NCBI RefSeq assembly: GCF_022780145.1
Contig: NZ_JALEXO010000033.1
Span: 1-26,849, forward strand
Length of the DNA stretch: 26,849 bases
From: Intestinibacter sp.
Lineage (GTDB): Bacteria; Bacillota; Clostridia; Peptostreptococcales; Peptostreptococcaceae
Direction: 5' to 3'
Shown: positions 9,249 through 17,135 of the stretch, in pieces
How positions within the stretch are numbered: the stretch's first letter is position 1
Layout of the letters: each line of letters opens with the position of its first letter
Program-made: the position numbers and the translations under genes
Notes under the pieces: generated by a model
What the model saw: the letters and a program-made list of their open reading frames with translations, nothing else
Databases searched by the model: none
What the model was told of the DNA's origin: nothing

Positions 9249-9290
9249 GCCTTCTATGAAGAATAGAAGGCCATAAATTATTATTTTTAT
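9249..9290 (+). terminator. Hairpin after the DUF1846 gene, likely terminator
   Basis: A perfect 9-bp stem, GCCTTCTAT (9249-9257) with ATAGAAGGC (9263-9271), has a GAAGA loop. The downstream tract is T-rich but interrupted by A's, so termination may be partial. Confidence 0.6.
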
Positions 9291-9407
9291 TCGTGTAAGT
9301 ATTAGTATTTTAAAGACCTCATATTTTTGAGGTGGAATATTATTGTATAATTTTTTTAATGAAAAGTCAATGTATTTTAGAAAAAAATTAAATTTTGATA
9401 TTTAATA

Positions 9408-9458
9408 AAAAAGAAATATCGTAAATTGTTTTAAATTTAATTTATGATATTTCTTTTT
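9408..9458. terminator. Long A/T-rich bidirectional terminator
   Basis: A perfect 13-bp stem, AAAAAGAAATATC (9408-9420) with GATATTTCTTTTT (9446-9458), has inner partial pairing. Read on the minus strand it ends in a T-rich run just after the DUF998 gene; read on the plus strand it backs up the weaker hairpin at 9249. Confidence 0.75.
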
Positions 9459-9465
9459 AATTTCT

Positions 9466-10098
9466 TTAGTTTTTATTTTGAAATCCATAAAATAAATAAA
9501 TTCCCAAAATTGCATTAAATCCTGCTGCAGCAAAAACACTAAATCTCTCAAAGATACCAAAGTATTCTCTTGGAACAACGTTCACCCCAATTGCCCATGC
9601 AAACATCAATAACAAGGCTACACTTGCACAAACTGCCAAGGAACGGTATTTTTTATCTCGATATCCACCAATCATAATAACAATAAGTGAAATTATAGAA
9701 AGTAATACAACGAGAACTGTTACAACATATATGTGCATCACATCTTGAAATGTACCTGCATTTCCACTAGCTGAAAGAGGGAACATTTTATATCCTACAC
9801 TAGATACCCAATTCATCGCTGAAAAAAGATAAATTCCTATGCGTAGAGTTTTGTTTAATTTCCCTTGAATAAATACACAAACCATCATAATCGATATTAT
9901 TCCGCATATCCCATATAGTGAAGAAAACTGTTACCAGAGCATTTTAGAAGGTGCATTGTTAGCACTTAAATCACTGACAGCCTGCTCCATCCAGTTGTAG
10001 CCTGGATATGCCGATGGTGAAAAAATTACTGCTGCTGTATATGATAATAGGGAAACTACACCTAAAAGTCCTAAATAGTTAATCAATGTTCTTTTCAT
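9466..10098 (-). pseudogene. DUF998-family membrane protein interrupted by an in-frame stop codon
   Basis: From ATG 10096-10098, preceded by GGAGGGG at good spacing, the frame encodes an N-terminal membrane segment, then GYNWMEQAVSDLSANNAP and SKMLW, then a TAA at 9931-9933, and continues without a frame change as QFSSLYGICGIISI and four or so further membrane segments to the stop at 9466. Read through, the product would be 210 residues, the usual DUF998 length, with the family's conserved AVSDLSA-type motif before the stop. A single substitution explains the break. The start overlaps the end of tetR by 20 bases, so both genes form one transcript and the TetR protein probably controls it. Alternatives are a sequencing error, readthrough, or restart at ATG 9888 giving a 140-residue fragment. 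Confidence 0.8.
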
Positions 10099-10696
10099 CG
10101 TCTACCCCTCCATATTGTTTACAAAACCATTTTATATACTCTTGTATCATATTTTGATTTAATTGTTCACCTGATAGAGAACAATCTAATTTATAATCCA
10201 TCATAGCGTGAATTGTCATAGCAAATGAAGTTGCTGCCATATCTACATCATCGAAGTCGGCTTTTTTGTGAACCTGTAAAGCATAAAAAAGATTTTTAGT
10301 AGTTAGAATCATTCGCTTTGTCTCATCTGACATTATTTTTGCTGCAATTGGGTTTATCGCTCTCTCTGAATATATAACTTTATAAAAAGATGTCATTTTT
10401 TCATCCTCATTTATACGTATATAATTAGATACTGATTGAGTTAATACTTCTTCTAAAGTTTTTCCATTTACAAATTCACCGTAATCAATATCGGTAAGGG
10501 ACATCTTTTCTTTTGATTTATCTCTAAGATATTGATACATTGCATCTATAATTTCTTCCTTAGATTTAAAATGATTGTATAATGATGGCTTTTTTATTCC
10601 TATTTTAGATGCTATTTGTGACATAGACACACCACTTAAACCGTTTTTTGCCGCTAATTCTAGTGTAACAAGAATAATTTCTTCTCTTCGCTCCAT
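10079..10696 (-). CDS. TetR-family transcriptional regulator
   Basis: A 205-residue DNA-binding repressor. The N-terminal helix-turn-helix is clear at about residues 5-50: LAAKNGLSGVSMSQIASKIG then KKPSLYNHFKSKEEI, the standard TetR recognition pattern. The C-terminal ligand/dimer domain includes IRINEDEKMTSFYKVI and the late KWFCKQYGG. Start ATG 10694-10696 has AGGAGGGG upstream. The gene is first in a two-gene unit with the DUF998 gene, whose ATG lies inside the last codons of this one. By family habit it probably represses its own promoter and is released by a small molecule; the ligand is unknown. Confidence 0.93.
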   Translation of the reverse strand: MERREEIILVTLELAAKNGLSGVSMSQIASKIGIKKPSLYNHFKSKEEIIDAMYQYLRDKSKEKMSLTDIDYGEFVNGKTLEEVLTQSVSNYIRINEDEKMTSFYKVIYSERAINPIAAKIMSDETKRMILTTKNLFYALQVHKKADFDDVDMAATSFAMTIHAMMDYKLDCSLSGEQLNQNMIQEYIKWFCKQYGGVDDEKNID

Positions 10697-10730
10697 AAAG
10701 ACCCCTCCTATTAATTAATTTATATTAGCT

Positions 10731-10759
10731 ATTATACTACCGTTAGTTAGTTTTGTAAA
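10731..10759 (-). promoter_or_regulatory. Promoter of the tetR-DUF998 unit
   Basis: On the minus strand, TTTACA (10754-10759) and TATAAT (10731-10736) are separated by 17 bp. The spacer contains a tandem CTAACTAAC followed by GGTAG, only weakly dyadic; it may be part of an autoregulatory site. Confidence 0.7.
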
Positions 10760-10782
10760 TCAAGTTGAGGTATAAGTGGACT

Positions 10783-10840
10783 AAATAAAAAAATCTGTAT
10801 ACCTTCACAATTAATTTTATTCCTGAAGATATACAGATTT
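10783..10840 (-). terminator. Intrinsic terminator of hydF-aspA
   Basis: The arms at 10791-10806 and 10825-10840 form a 16-bp stem with a single mismatch. On the minus strand it is followed by a T-rich run (complement of 10783-10790), 15 bases after the aspA stop. Confidence 0.85.
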
Positions 10841-10855
10841 AGTTTATTATAAATT

Positions 10856-12253
10856 TTATAAGTAAGTTATAGTGTGGTGATAATTTAAAATTTCATTTAA
10901 CTTATCCTCATCCATTAACTTTCTCTCTAGTACAATTTCTTTTACTCGCTTAGGATTTTCATTGCTCTCTGATATAATCTCAGCCGCCATATCGTATCCA
11001 ATATAAGGAACTAAAGCAGTCGCGAGTAAAACAATTGAATTATCTAAATGTTTTTTGCAGTTTTCTTCATTTGCAGTTAGAGTATTTATGCATTTCGTTC
11101 TAAATATTTTTAAAGTCTCTGTAAGTAGAGTCAAGCTCTCAAGAAGGCTTTCTGCAATTAATGGCATAAAAGCATTTAATTCAAAATTACCATTTGCCGC
11201 ACACATACTGATTGCGCTGTCGTTTGCCATGACCTTTATAGCGACTTGAGTCACCATTTCTGGGATAACAGGGTTGACTTTACCTGGCATAATTGTGCTT
11301 CCTGCTTGCATATCGCTCAACTTAATTTCTCCAAATGGCTTTGAGTTCATTATGCGGAGGTCAGTTGCTATTTTCATAATATTTACAGCTAGTGCCTTTA
11401 AAAGCCCTGAAACCTCTACAAATACATCGTTATTTTGTGTTAAATCTATAGGGTACTCAGCCTTTGCAAGACCTATACCTGTCAAATCTCTTATTATTTC
11501 GATAACTCTAAATGTGTACATTTTATTGGCATTACTACCTGTACCGATAGCAGTACCACCTAAATTTATCTGTCTAAGTCTCTCTTCGACTTTGTATATT
11601 CTCCATCTATCTCTAGCGATGGCTTGTGCATAGGCGCCGAACTCTTGACCTAGAGTAATAGGTAGAGCATCCATCATTTCAGTTCTTCCAAGCTTAACTA
11701 TAAATTCAAATTCATTTTCCTTGCGTTGTAGAGCTTCTTGTAATTTACTGCATTCATCGCTTAAGGCTCTGACTAAATTTATAGAAGCAATTCTAAGAGC
11801 AGTAGGGTATACATCGTTTGTAGATTGTCCCATATTTACGTGATCTAGAGGATGTATGTAGTCGTAGTCGCCAGGTTCTCTTCCTGAAATTTTTAGAGCT
11901 AAATTAGCTATTACCTCGTTTACATTCATATTAGTTGAAGTTCCAGCTCCACCTTGAAGCGCATTTGTGATAAAATTGTCGTCGTATTTTCCTGCAAGTA
12001 TTAAATTGCAGGCTTCTACTATTGCATTTGCCCTTTCTTTATCTAGAGCTTTTACCTTTTCATTTGCCATTGCTGCGGCTTTTTTTACTGTTACGATTGA
12101 GTAAATAAGTTCTTTTCTGACTTTGGAGTCGCTTATTTTGAAATTTTCAAGGGCACGAGCCGTTTGAATTCCGTAAAGAGCGTCTTGGTCTATAGCTACT
12201 TTTCCTAATTTATCCTTTTCTATTCTCTTTGCTGTTTTGTTGTCGTCTGTCAT
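10856..12253 (-). CDS. aspA: Aspartate ammonia-lyase, hydF-linked
   Basis: A 465-residue member of the aspartase/fumarase superfamily, expected to convert L-aspartate to fumarate and ammonia in the cytoplasm as a homotetramer. Signatures seen: GAGTSTNMNVNEVIAN (103-118), MGQSTNDVYPTA (141-152), and the mobile loop GSTIMPGKVNP (318-328) with the presumed catalytic Ser319. The helix motif usually GRT(H/Q)LQDA reads GRTEMMDA here (189-196). The gene starts 10 bases after the hydF stop, behind AGGAG, so the two are co-transcribed. Aspartase-like genes are found beside hyd maturation genes in several anaerobes. A role in supplying ammonia for the hydrogenase H-cluster is plausible, but so is ordinary aspartate catabolism. 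Confidence 0.94.
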   Translation of the reverse strand: MTDDNKTAKRIEKDKLGKVAIDQDALYGIQTARALENFKISDSKVRKELIYSIVTVKKAAAMANEKVKALDKERANAIVEACNLILAGKYDDNFITNALQGGAGTSTNMNVNEVIANLALKISGREPGDYDYIHPLDHVNMGQSTNDVYPTALRIASINLVRALSDECSKLQEALQRKENEFEFIVKLGRTEMMDALPITLGQEFGAYAQAIARDRWRIYKVEERLRQINLGGTAIGTGSNANKMYTFRVIEIIRDLTGIGLAKAEYPIDLTQNNDVFVEVSGLLKALAVNIMKIATDLRIMNSKPFGEIKLSDMQAGSTIMPGKVNPVIPEMVTQVAIKVMANDSAISMCAANGNFELNAFMPLIAESLLESLTLLTETLKIFRTKCINTLTANEENCKKHLDNSIVLLATALVPYIGYDMAAEIISESNENPKRVKEIVLERKLMDEDKLNEILNYHHTITYL

Positions 12254-12263
12254 AAAATCACTC

Positions 12264-13487
12264 CTATTCTTCTTCCAACAAATAAGCTATATGAGGGAAG
12301 GCTTCTACTGTTCTGTGTAGAATTCCTTGCATATAAGCGATTAAAATACCGTAGTTAGTTATAGGAATGTTTTGATCCTGTGCACATTTTATTCTATACT
12401 TCATTTCTCTAGCATTTAGAGTACATCCACCGCAGTGAACTATCATCTTGTATTTTGATAGGTCGTATGGGAATTCTGTACCGCTTGAAAATTCGAAGTT
12501 TAGTCGTTTGCCACAGTGTTGCATTATCCATCTAGGAATTTTAACTCTACCTATATCGTCGCATTGTCTGTGGTGAGTACATCCCTCAGACATTAAAATT
12601 GTATCTCCATCTTCTAGAGTTTCTATAGCCTTTGCACCTCTCACAGTTTCTTCTAAATCGCCTTTGTAGCGGGCAAATAATATTGAGAAGGATGTAAGCA
12701 ATATATCCTTAGGAGTATCAGCAGAAACCTTTGCAAAAACTTGAGAGTCAGTTATTACTAGTTTTGGTTTTTTGCCTAAGTTGGCTAGAGTATCTCTAAG
12801 CTCGTATTCTTTAACTACTATTGCAGTTGCATCTGCTTCAAGTATATCTCTTATAGTTTGTTGTTGAGGTAGGATTAATCTTCCCTTTGGTGCAGCCTTG
12901 TCTATAGGAACTACAAGCACTACAAAGTCAGACGGATCTAGCAAATCCCCGACGATTTTGAATTTTGATTCATCTGTAGGAGCTTGTTTTGCGATTAATT
13001 CCTTTAATTCGTATATATTTTCTCCTGTTACTGAGCTCACCCATATAGTGTTAGGAGAGTCTTCTATATCCAAGTCCATTCCTTTGTCTTTTACTAAATC
13101 CAATTTATTCATTACGATTATATATGGAATTTTCTTTTCTTTAAATTTTTCTATTAAAGCGTTGTCCTCAGGTGTCGCACCTAGAGTACCGTCTATGACT
13201 AGTATTGCTATGTCTGTCTTATTTAAAACTTGATAACTCTTTTGAACACGCATTTTTCCAAGCTCTCCGACATCGTCAAGCCCTGGAGTATCTATTATAA
13301 TAACTGGTCCTAAAGGTAATAATTCCATTGCCTTTGAGACTGGGTCAGTTGTTGTACCTTTGACATCTGATACTATTGCTAAATTTTGATCTGTGATTGC
13401 ATTTATTACACTTGATTTACCGGCATTACGTTTTCCAAATATACCTATGTGAACACGTTCTGCAGAAGGTGTAGAGTTTAAACTCAT
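12264..13487 (-). CDS. hydF: [FeFe]-hydrogenase maturation GTPase HydF
   Basis: A 407-residue scaffold protein for assembly of the hydrogenase H-cluster. It carries an N-terminal GTPase domain with G1 GKRNAGKSS (18-26), G3 DTPG (66-69) and G4 NKLD (127-130), a central dimerisation region, and a C-terminal Fe-S domain with the cluster ligands C303-T-H305 and H351-C-G-G-C355. HydF receives the precursor made by the radical-SAM enzymes HydE and HydG and passes it to the hydrogenase; neither of those genes, nor the hydrogenase itself, is in this window. Start ATG 13485-13487 follows AAGGGGGG. It is the first gene of a hydF-aspA unit, with a promoter about 170 bases upstream and so a long leader. 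The gene implies a fermentative, hydrogen-producing or -using anaerobe. Confidence 0.97.
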   Translation of the reverse strand: MSLNSTPSAERVHIGIFGKRNAGKSSVINAITDQNLAIVSDVKGTTTDPVSKAMELLPLGPVIIIDTPGLDDVGELGKMRVQKSYQVLNKTDIAILVIDGTLGATPEDNALIEKFKEKKIPYIIVMNKLDLVKDKGMDLDIEDSPNTIWVSSVTGENIYELKELIAKQAPTDESKFKIVGDLLDPSDFVVLVVPIDKAAPKGRLILPQQQTIRDILEADATAIVVKEYELRDTLANLGKKPKLVITDSQVFAKVSADTPKDILLTSFSILFARYKGDLEETVRGAKAIETLEDGDTILMSEGCTHHRQCDDIGRVKIPRWIMQHCGKRLNFEFSSGTEFPYDLSKYKMIVHCGGCTLNAREMKYRIKCAQDQNIPITNYGILIAYMQGILHRTVEAFPHIAYLLEEE

Positions 13488-13657
13488 CGAAATTCCCCCC
13501 TTAAAATAATATGTCCTTGCAAAAAAAGCAAGGAAAATACAAATTAAAATAACATTTTATACCTTGACTTTTTCCTCGGATTTTATCCTTTGAATCAGTT
13601 TGGTTTTCATAAAATAGCTATAGACAAGAAATTCTCGTGTATAACTTCAATAAAGTA
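13488..13657 (-). other. Long 5' leader of hydF
   Basis: The distance from the predicted promoter to the hydF ATG is about 165 bases. Reading on the minus strand it holds a near-palindrome close to the start of transcription (13624-13638, arms ACGAGAA and TTCTTGT) and a perfect hairpin CCTTGC-T7-GCAAGG (13515-13533) shortly before the ribosome binding site. The hairpin has no following T tract, so it is not a terminator. No known riboswitch motif was recognised. The rest of the 13488-13834 gap holds the two back-to-back promoters. Confidence 0.4.
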
Positions 13658-13687
13658 ATTATATCACAGTGAGTTTTTAATTATCAA
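13658..13687 (-). promoter_or_regulatory. Promoter of hydF-aspA
   Basis: On the minus strand, TTGATA (13682-13687) and TATAAT (13658-13663) are 18 bp apart, a good sigma-A-type match. Confidence 0.6.
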
Positions 13688-13768
13688 TAAATGGAAAAAT
13701 TAATATAAAAAGTATAAATATAAGGATTATTATTTTAAAATTCGATATATGCTAATAATTTGAACATG

Positions 13769-13798
13769 TTGATAATTATTGCATTTATGAATTATACT
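13769..13798 (+). promoter_or_regulatory. Promoter of the unknown gene cluster
   Basis: TTGATA (13769-13774) and TATACT (13793-13798) are 18 bp apart, about 36 bases before the first ATG of the cluster. The palindrome AACATGTT (13763-13770) overlaps the edge of the -35 box. Confidence 0.6.
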
Positions 13799-13834
13799 GT
13801 TATTAAGTGAAAAATCTTTTGGAGGTATTTAAAT

Positions 13835-14818
13835 ATGAATACTGAAAGAAAAGGTATATTGAAATTGTGTAGCGTATGTTTAGATAAATTGTATAAAAAT
13901 CAAAGAAGAGCTGATTTCGGAGATTTTCAAATGAAAAATGGTAAAAAATTCGATTTACCTAGATATATTGTCTTATATTATTTAAAAAAATTTATAGAAA
14001 GTCAATTAGGCGATTATTTGTTAGACAAATTTGTAGAGAATACAAATGTAATAAATAATGAAATAGAGAGCTATTTAATGAAAAAATATCGCAAAAATAA
14101 ATTAATTGAGAATATAAAAAATATACCTATAAACAGCAAAAATATAGATTTTATAATTCCTAAAAAATATATATTCGGTAGATTTACAAAAAATGATCAA
14201 AAATTTTGTATAGAAGAAGCAGAAAATATTATTTTTCGAGAAAAAAATTACTTTAGAAGATATATTGAACTGAATGCAAATAAAAATCTAGAAAATTTCG
14301 ATTTAATAGAAAAATTACCGTTGTATGTTTTAGTTGGAAATTTAAAATCAGCATTAAATAGTTTAAAATCAAATACGATTGAAGAATTAAATCGAAAAAG
14401 TGATAAATCAAATATAGAATATGAATTTGATAAGACAAAGGATTTAGATCTATTTATGGAACATATCAAGGAATATTTTGAATTGGAGCTAGAAAAGCAT
14501 ATCTTAAATGAAAAAATAAGATTAATAGAATTGGAAATAGAAAAGTCGCAGCTTTTAAATATTGAAGAATTAAATGATTTGATTAAATCAAAGGAAAATA
14601 CTTTAGAAATAGTTGAGGATTTGATGTGTGATTTAGTCTTTGGTGATTACAGATTTAAAGATAAAATAGATATCTCGATAGAAAAAAATATATATAAGAT
14701 ATACGATAAGCTACCATATAGCTTGAACTTAGAACAGGCTATAGATTTAGTGGATGAGGATTTGTTTATAGATTTAATTTACAATACGATTAGAACAGTT
14801 TATCGAGAAATAAAGTGA
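13835..14818 (+). CDS. Unknown cytoplasmic protein, first gene of the A-rich cluster
   Basis: No family is recognised. The 327-residue product is rich in Lys, Glu, Ile and Asn, with no signal peptide or membrane segment. The N terminus has one CxxC (Cys12, Cys15) in KLCSVCLDKLY, without a second pair that would make a zinc ribbon. A basic, loop-rich part runs to about 120. From about 125 the protein looks nearly all helical, with a likely coiled coil around 205-265 containing LNIEELNDLIKSKENTLEIV. The C-terminal LNLEQAIDLVDEDLFIDLIY is helical too. The start ATG 13835 follows TTTTGGAGG and the promoter at 13769. The next gene begins 18 bases after the stop, so they are co-transcribed. Its A-rich codon use differs visibly from the hydF and ABC transporter genes, which may mean acquisition or weak selection. 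Confidence 0.85.
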   Translation: MNTERKGILKLCSVCLDKLYKNQRRADFGDFQMKNGKKFDLPRYIVLYYLKKFIESQLGDYLLDKFVENTNVINNEIESYLMKKYRKNKLIENIKNIPINSKNIDFIIPKKYIFGRFTKNDQKFCIEEAENIIFREKNYFRRYIELNANKNLENFDLIEKLPLYVLVGNLKSALNSLKSNTIEELNRKSDKSNIEYEFDKTKDLDLFMEHIKEYFELELEKHILNEKIRLIELEIEKSQLLNIEELNDLIKSKENTLEIVEDLMCDLVFGDYRFKDKIDISIEKNIYKIYDKLPYSLNLEQAIDLVDEDLFIDLIYNTIRTVYREIK

Positions 14819-14836
14819 TATATTAGTGGTGAAAGC

Positions 14837-15358
14837 ATGATAAATAGTCAAAAAATTAAATTATGTTCAAAAAATAAAATAAGATTTGAATGGAAATGGA
14901 ATTGCGAGAAAGGGGAGATGAATGTTTATCTAGAAAAGCTTAGACAAAGTGACCTTGAATATTTAGATAAAATCAAAAGAGAGGATTGTGAAAATAAACG
15001 TGATTATGATGTAAATATGAGGGGAATTTATAGAATAGTAGCATTTCCAGTGGTAAACGGTATAGAAGATAGAGATTTTTCATTGAATACGAATTACGTA
15101 TATATAGGAATAAAAAATAATTTAGAGTACTGCTTTGGTGAAGACAGTGAATTTAATTGCAAATATATTTATATAAAGAGATTAGACTCTATTATACTAA
15201 AGGAAATGGCGTATATATATTCTGTAAAAGATGATATAAAAATTCCTTTTACAAGTGATTTGAAACAGGGTGAGAAGTATTATATATCTGATTTCGACAG
15301 TATAAAAATAGAATTAGAATATCCGTATAATTTAGGTGTAGATATTAGATTAGTTTAA
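14837..15358 (+). CDS. Unknown protein, probably beta-rich, second gene of the cluster
   Basis: No family is recognised with confidence. The 173-residue product has alternating short hydrophobic stretches and turns that suggest a mostly beta structure: KNKIRFEWKWNCEKGEMNVY, then GIYRIVAFPVV, NTNYVYIGI, and a C-terminal SIKIELEYPYNLGVDIRLV. The (R)FEWKW opening followed by a strand recalls small fibronectin-type-III-like or immunoglobulin-like domains, but this is only an impression. There is no signal peptide and no membrane segment, so it should be cytoplasmic. Four cysteines are scattered without a motif. The start ATG 14837 has GGTGAAA before it, and the gene lies between two larger unknown genes in the same orientation with gaps of 18 and 40 bases, which suggests the three products work together. 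Confidence 0.8.
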   Translation: MINSQKIKLCSKNKIRFEWKWNCEKGEMNVYLEKLRQSDLEYLDKIKREDCENKRDYDVNMRGIYRIVAFPVVNGIEDRDFSLNTNYVYIGIKNNLEYCFGEDSEFNCKYIYIKRLDSIILKEMAYIYSVKDDIKIPFTSDLKQGEKYYISDFDSIKIELEYPYNLGVDIRLV

Positions 15359-15398
15359 TTAAAAAATTTAGAATATTAATTTAAAGAAGGTTTTAATT

Positions 15399-17036
15399 AT
15401 GGGAGAAAATTTATTTGTATTAAAAAGTAAAGAGAATAAGTCTGAATATGCTATTAAAATAGATATTTCAAATAAATCTATTGAAAAAAACGAAGGCGTA
15501 TCTGATTACGAAAGTGAATTTATAGTAGATTATATATTAGGTCTTGATGAAAACGACAAAAATGAATTTTGGGGTGATATAGAAGCTAAAAGTAGTCCAG
15601 AAGAAAATTATATAACTGTAAATGAATTGTATAATATATGTATTTCTAAAGATTTGTGGAAAAATCAAGACGATACGAGTAAAATGACTAATTGGATTTA
15701 CAACGTTATAAATCCAAATGCACTAGATAAAGATACACTTGATAAAATGCTAAAAATTATAGAACAAGAATTAAATAGCGATATGTTTAATTTTTACCTT
15801 AAATATATTTTATCAAAGGACGAAAATATATATCTTGAATATATTTCACCAGACAGTGATCTATACGAGCTAATACTTTTTGAAGATATACTAAGCGTCG
15901 ATTATAAAGATAAATACGATATAAATGTCGATTTAGATGTAGACTATATAGGAGATTGGTGGAGACAAAATATTTTGCCTATATTTAAATCTAAATACAG
16001 CGAGGATCAATTGCAGGATAGATTAAATTTAGAGATAAAGAAAAATGAAATTCTAGATTTTCGTGGAGAAAATTTTAAAAGATTTAAAAATAGAATAATA
16101 GAAGAGATAAATAAAGAAATGCCAGATAAAAAAGATGAAGCAAATTTTGAAGTTGACGAAAAAAAATTTTTAGAAAAGAGAATAAATGCTTCAAATCCTA
16201 AAAATATATCTGAATTAGAGCAAGTTTTTGGGGATATAGAGCTAAAATACGATAGTAATAAAGAAATCCTAAAAAATTATTACAGTGGAATATTGATGCA
16301 GATATTAGAAAACAAAGATGAAAAATCTACATTAGATGAACTAGAAAAATTCATAAACAAGAATGAAGAGTTTTTAGATGAGGATCTCCACGTTTATATA
16401 GATATGAAAGTTCAAAAGGAAATACAGAGAATAGAACAGGAATTGTTAAACGATATATGTGATGTCAAAGATTTAAAATCACTTGAAGAGTTACATAATA
16501 AAATTTTATTAAATGGAGATTTTGTAAAATGTGAAGATATAGAATCTATTATATTTACAAAATTAGAATCAATAATAAGTAAATTGAATTTAGCAGAAAT
16601 AAACGACGAAGAAAATATAAAAATAGGTAACCGCATATACGACAATACATCTTCTATCGATATTAAAAATTATCCTGTCGCAGAAATTTTGATATGCAGA
16701 GATATAGAAATAGATTTAAATAACACAGACGAGATAATAGACGATTTAAAGGATGAGATAGATGTAATCAAGAATACCGTTTTAAAAAATTGTATGTTTA
16801 ATTGTGATTATTACAATGTAAATATTCAAATAAGCGGAGAAGAAGCTTGTTACAGTATGAAGTTTAGATACCTAAAGGATTTACTAGAGTACATAAAATT
16901 AAAAGAGAAAAAATCATTTGTACAAAATTTAAAAAATATAAATAAAAATGTCCAATATCAAAAAAGAGTTTTCAGTAAAGGAAATGAACAGCTTATAAAG
17001 GAAATTGATAATTTCTACTCTAAAAAACAAAATTAA
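15399..17036 (+). CDS. Unknown acidic protein with tandem helical repeats, third gene of the cluster
   Basis: A 545-residue cytoplasmic, acidic protein without a recognised domain. N-terminal part: NLFVLKSKENKSEYAIKID looks like a short beta domain. A predicted globular helical part runs from 70 to 200, with an aromatic DYIGDWWRQN near 182-191. Residues about 262-398 appear to contain three degenerate helical repeats of some 45 residues, each centred on a SxxELExx(h) type core: NISELEQVFGDI, TLDELEKFINKN and SLEELHNKILLN. The C-terminal 400-545 is mixed, with YDNTSSIDIKNYPVAEILIC, and ends in a basic helix. The start ATG 15399 follows AAAGAAGG. An intrinsic terminator stands 17 bases after the stop, closing the three-gene unit. 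The repeat also seems to occur in the next gene, which hints at a shared scaffold or binding role; that is inference. Confidence 0.85.
   Translation: MGENLFVLKSKENKSEYAIKIDISNKSIEKNEGVSDYESEFIVDYILGLDENDKNEFWGDIEAKSSPEENYITVNELYNICISKDLWKNQDDTSKMTNWIYNVINPNALDKDTLDKMLKIIEQELNSDMFNFYLKYILSKDENIYLEYISPDSDLYELILFEDILSVDYKDKYDINVDLDVDYIGDWWRQNILPIFKSKYSEDQLQDRLNLEIKKNEILDFRGENFKRFKNRIIEEINKEMPDKKDEANFEVDEKKFLEKRINASNPKNISELEQVFGDIELKYDSNKEILKNYYSGILMQILENKDEKSTLDELEKFINKNEEFLDEDLHVYIDMKVQKEIQRIEQELLNDICDVKDLKSLEELHNKILLNGDFVKCEDIESIIFTKLESIISKLNLAEINDEENIKIGNRIYDNTSSIDIKNYPVAEILICRDIEIDLNNTDEIIDDLKDEIDVIKNTVLKNCMFNCDYYNVNIQISGEEACYSMKFRYLKDLLEYIKLKEKKSFVQNLKNINKNVQYQKRVFSKGNEQLIKEIDNFYSKKQN
16182..16592 (+). 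repeat. Coding region of three degenerate ~45-residue helical repeats
   Basis: It spans residues about 262-306, 307-349 and 352-398 of the 545-aa protein. Each unit has a loop, then a helix with pattern (S/T)hxELxxhhxxh, an acidic linker, then a long K/E-rich helix. Boundaries are judged by eye and the similarity is weak at the DNA level. Confidence 0.45.
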
Positions 17037-17052
17037 AAATAACGATAAATAG

Positions 17053-17092
17053 ATGAGCCCCTCTAAATTATAGAATTATAGGGCTCATTTTT
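17053..17092 (+). terminator. Intrinsic terminator closing the three-gene unit
   Basis: An 8-bp stem, ATGAGCCC (17053-17060) with GGGCTCAT (17081-17088), is followed by a run of five T's. It separates the first three unknown genes from the 389-aa gene. Confidence 0.85.
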
Positions 17093-17135
17093 GTATAATA
17101 AACTTATATATAAATGATTGGTAGGTGAAAAGGAC

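Noticed and set aside
9466..9888. Treating ATG 9888 as the true start of a 140-residue protein
   Set aside because: The conserved N-terminal DUF998 segment with a good ribosome binding site lies in the same frame upstream, so the short frame is the remnant after the stop codon.
11274..11633. 119-codon plus-strand frame inside aspA
   Set aside because: It is the complement of the aspartase active-site region, with no ribosome binding site.
13515..13533. CCTTGC-A7-GCAAGG hairpin read as a terminator for the plus strand
   Set aside because: No plus-strand gene precedes it, and neither strand has a T tract after the stem.
13835..13882. CxxC of the 327-aa protein as a zinc ribbon
   Set aside because: Only one Cys pair is present; no second CxxC or His pair follows.
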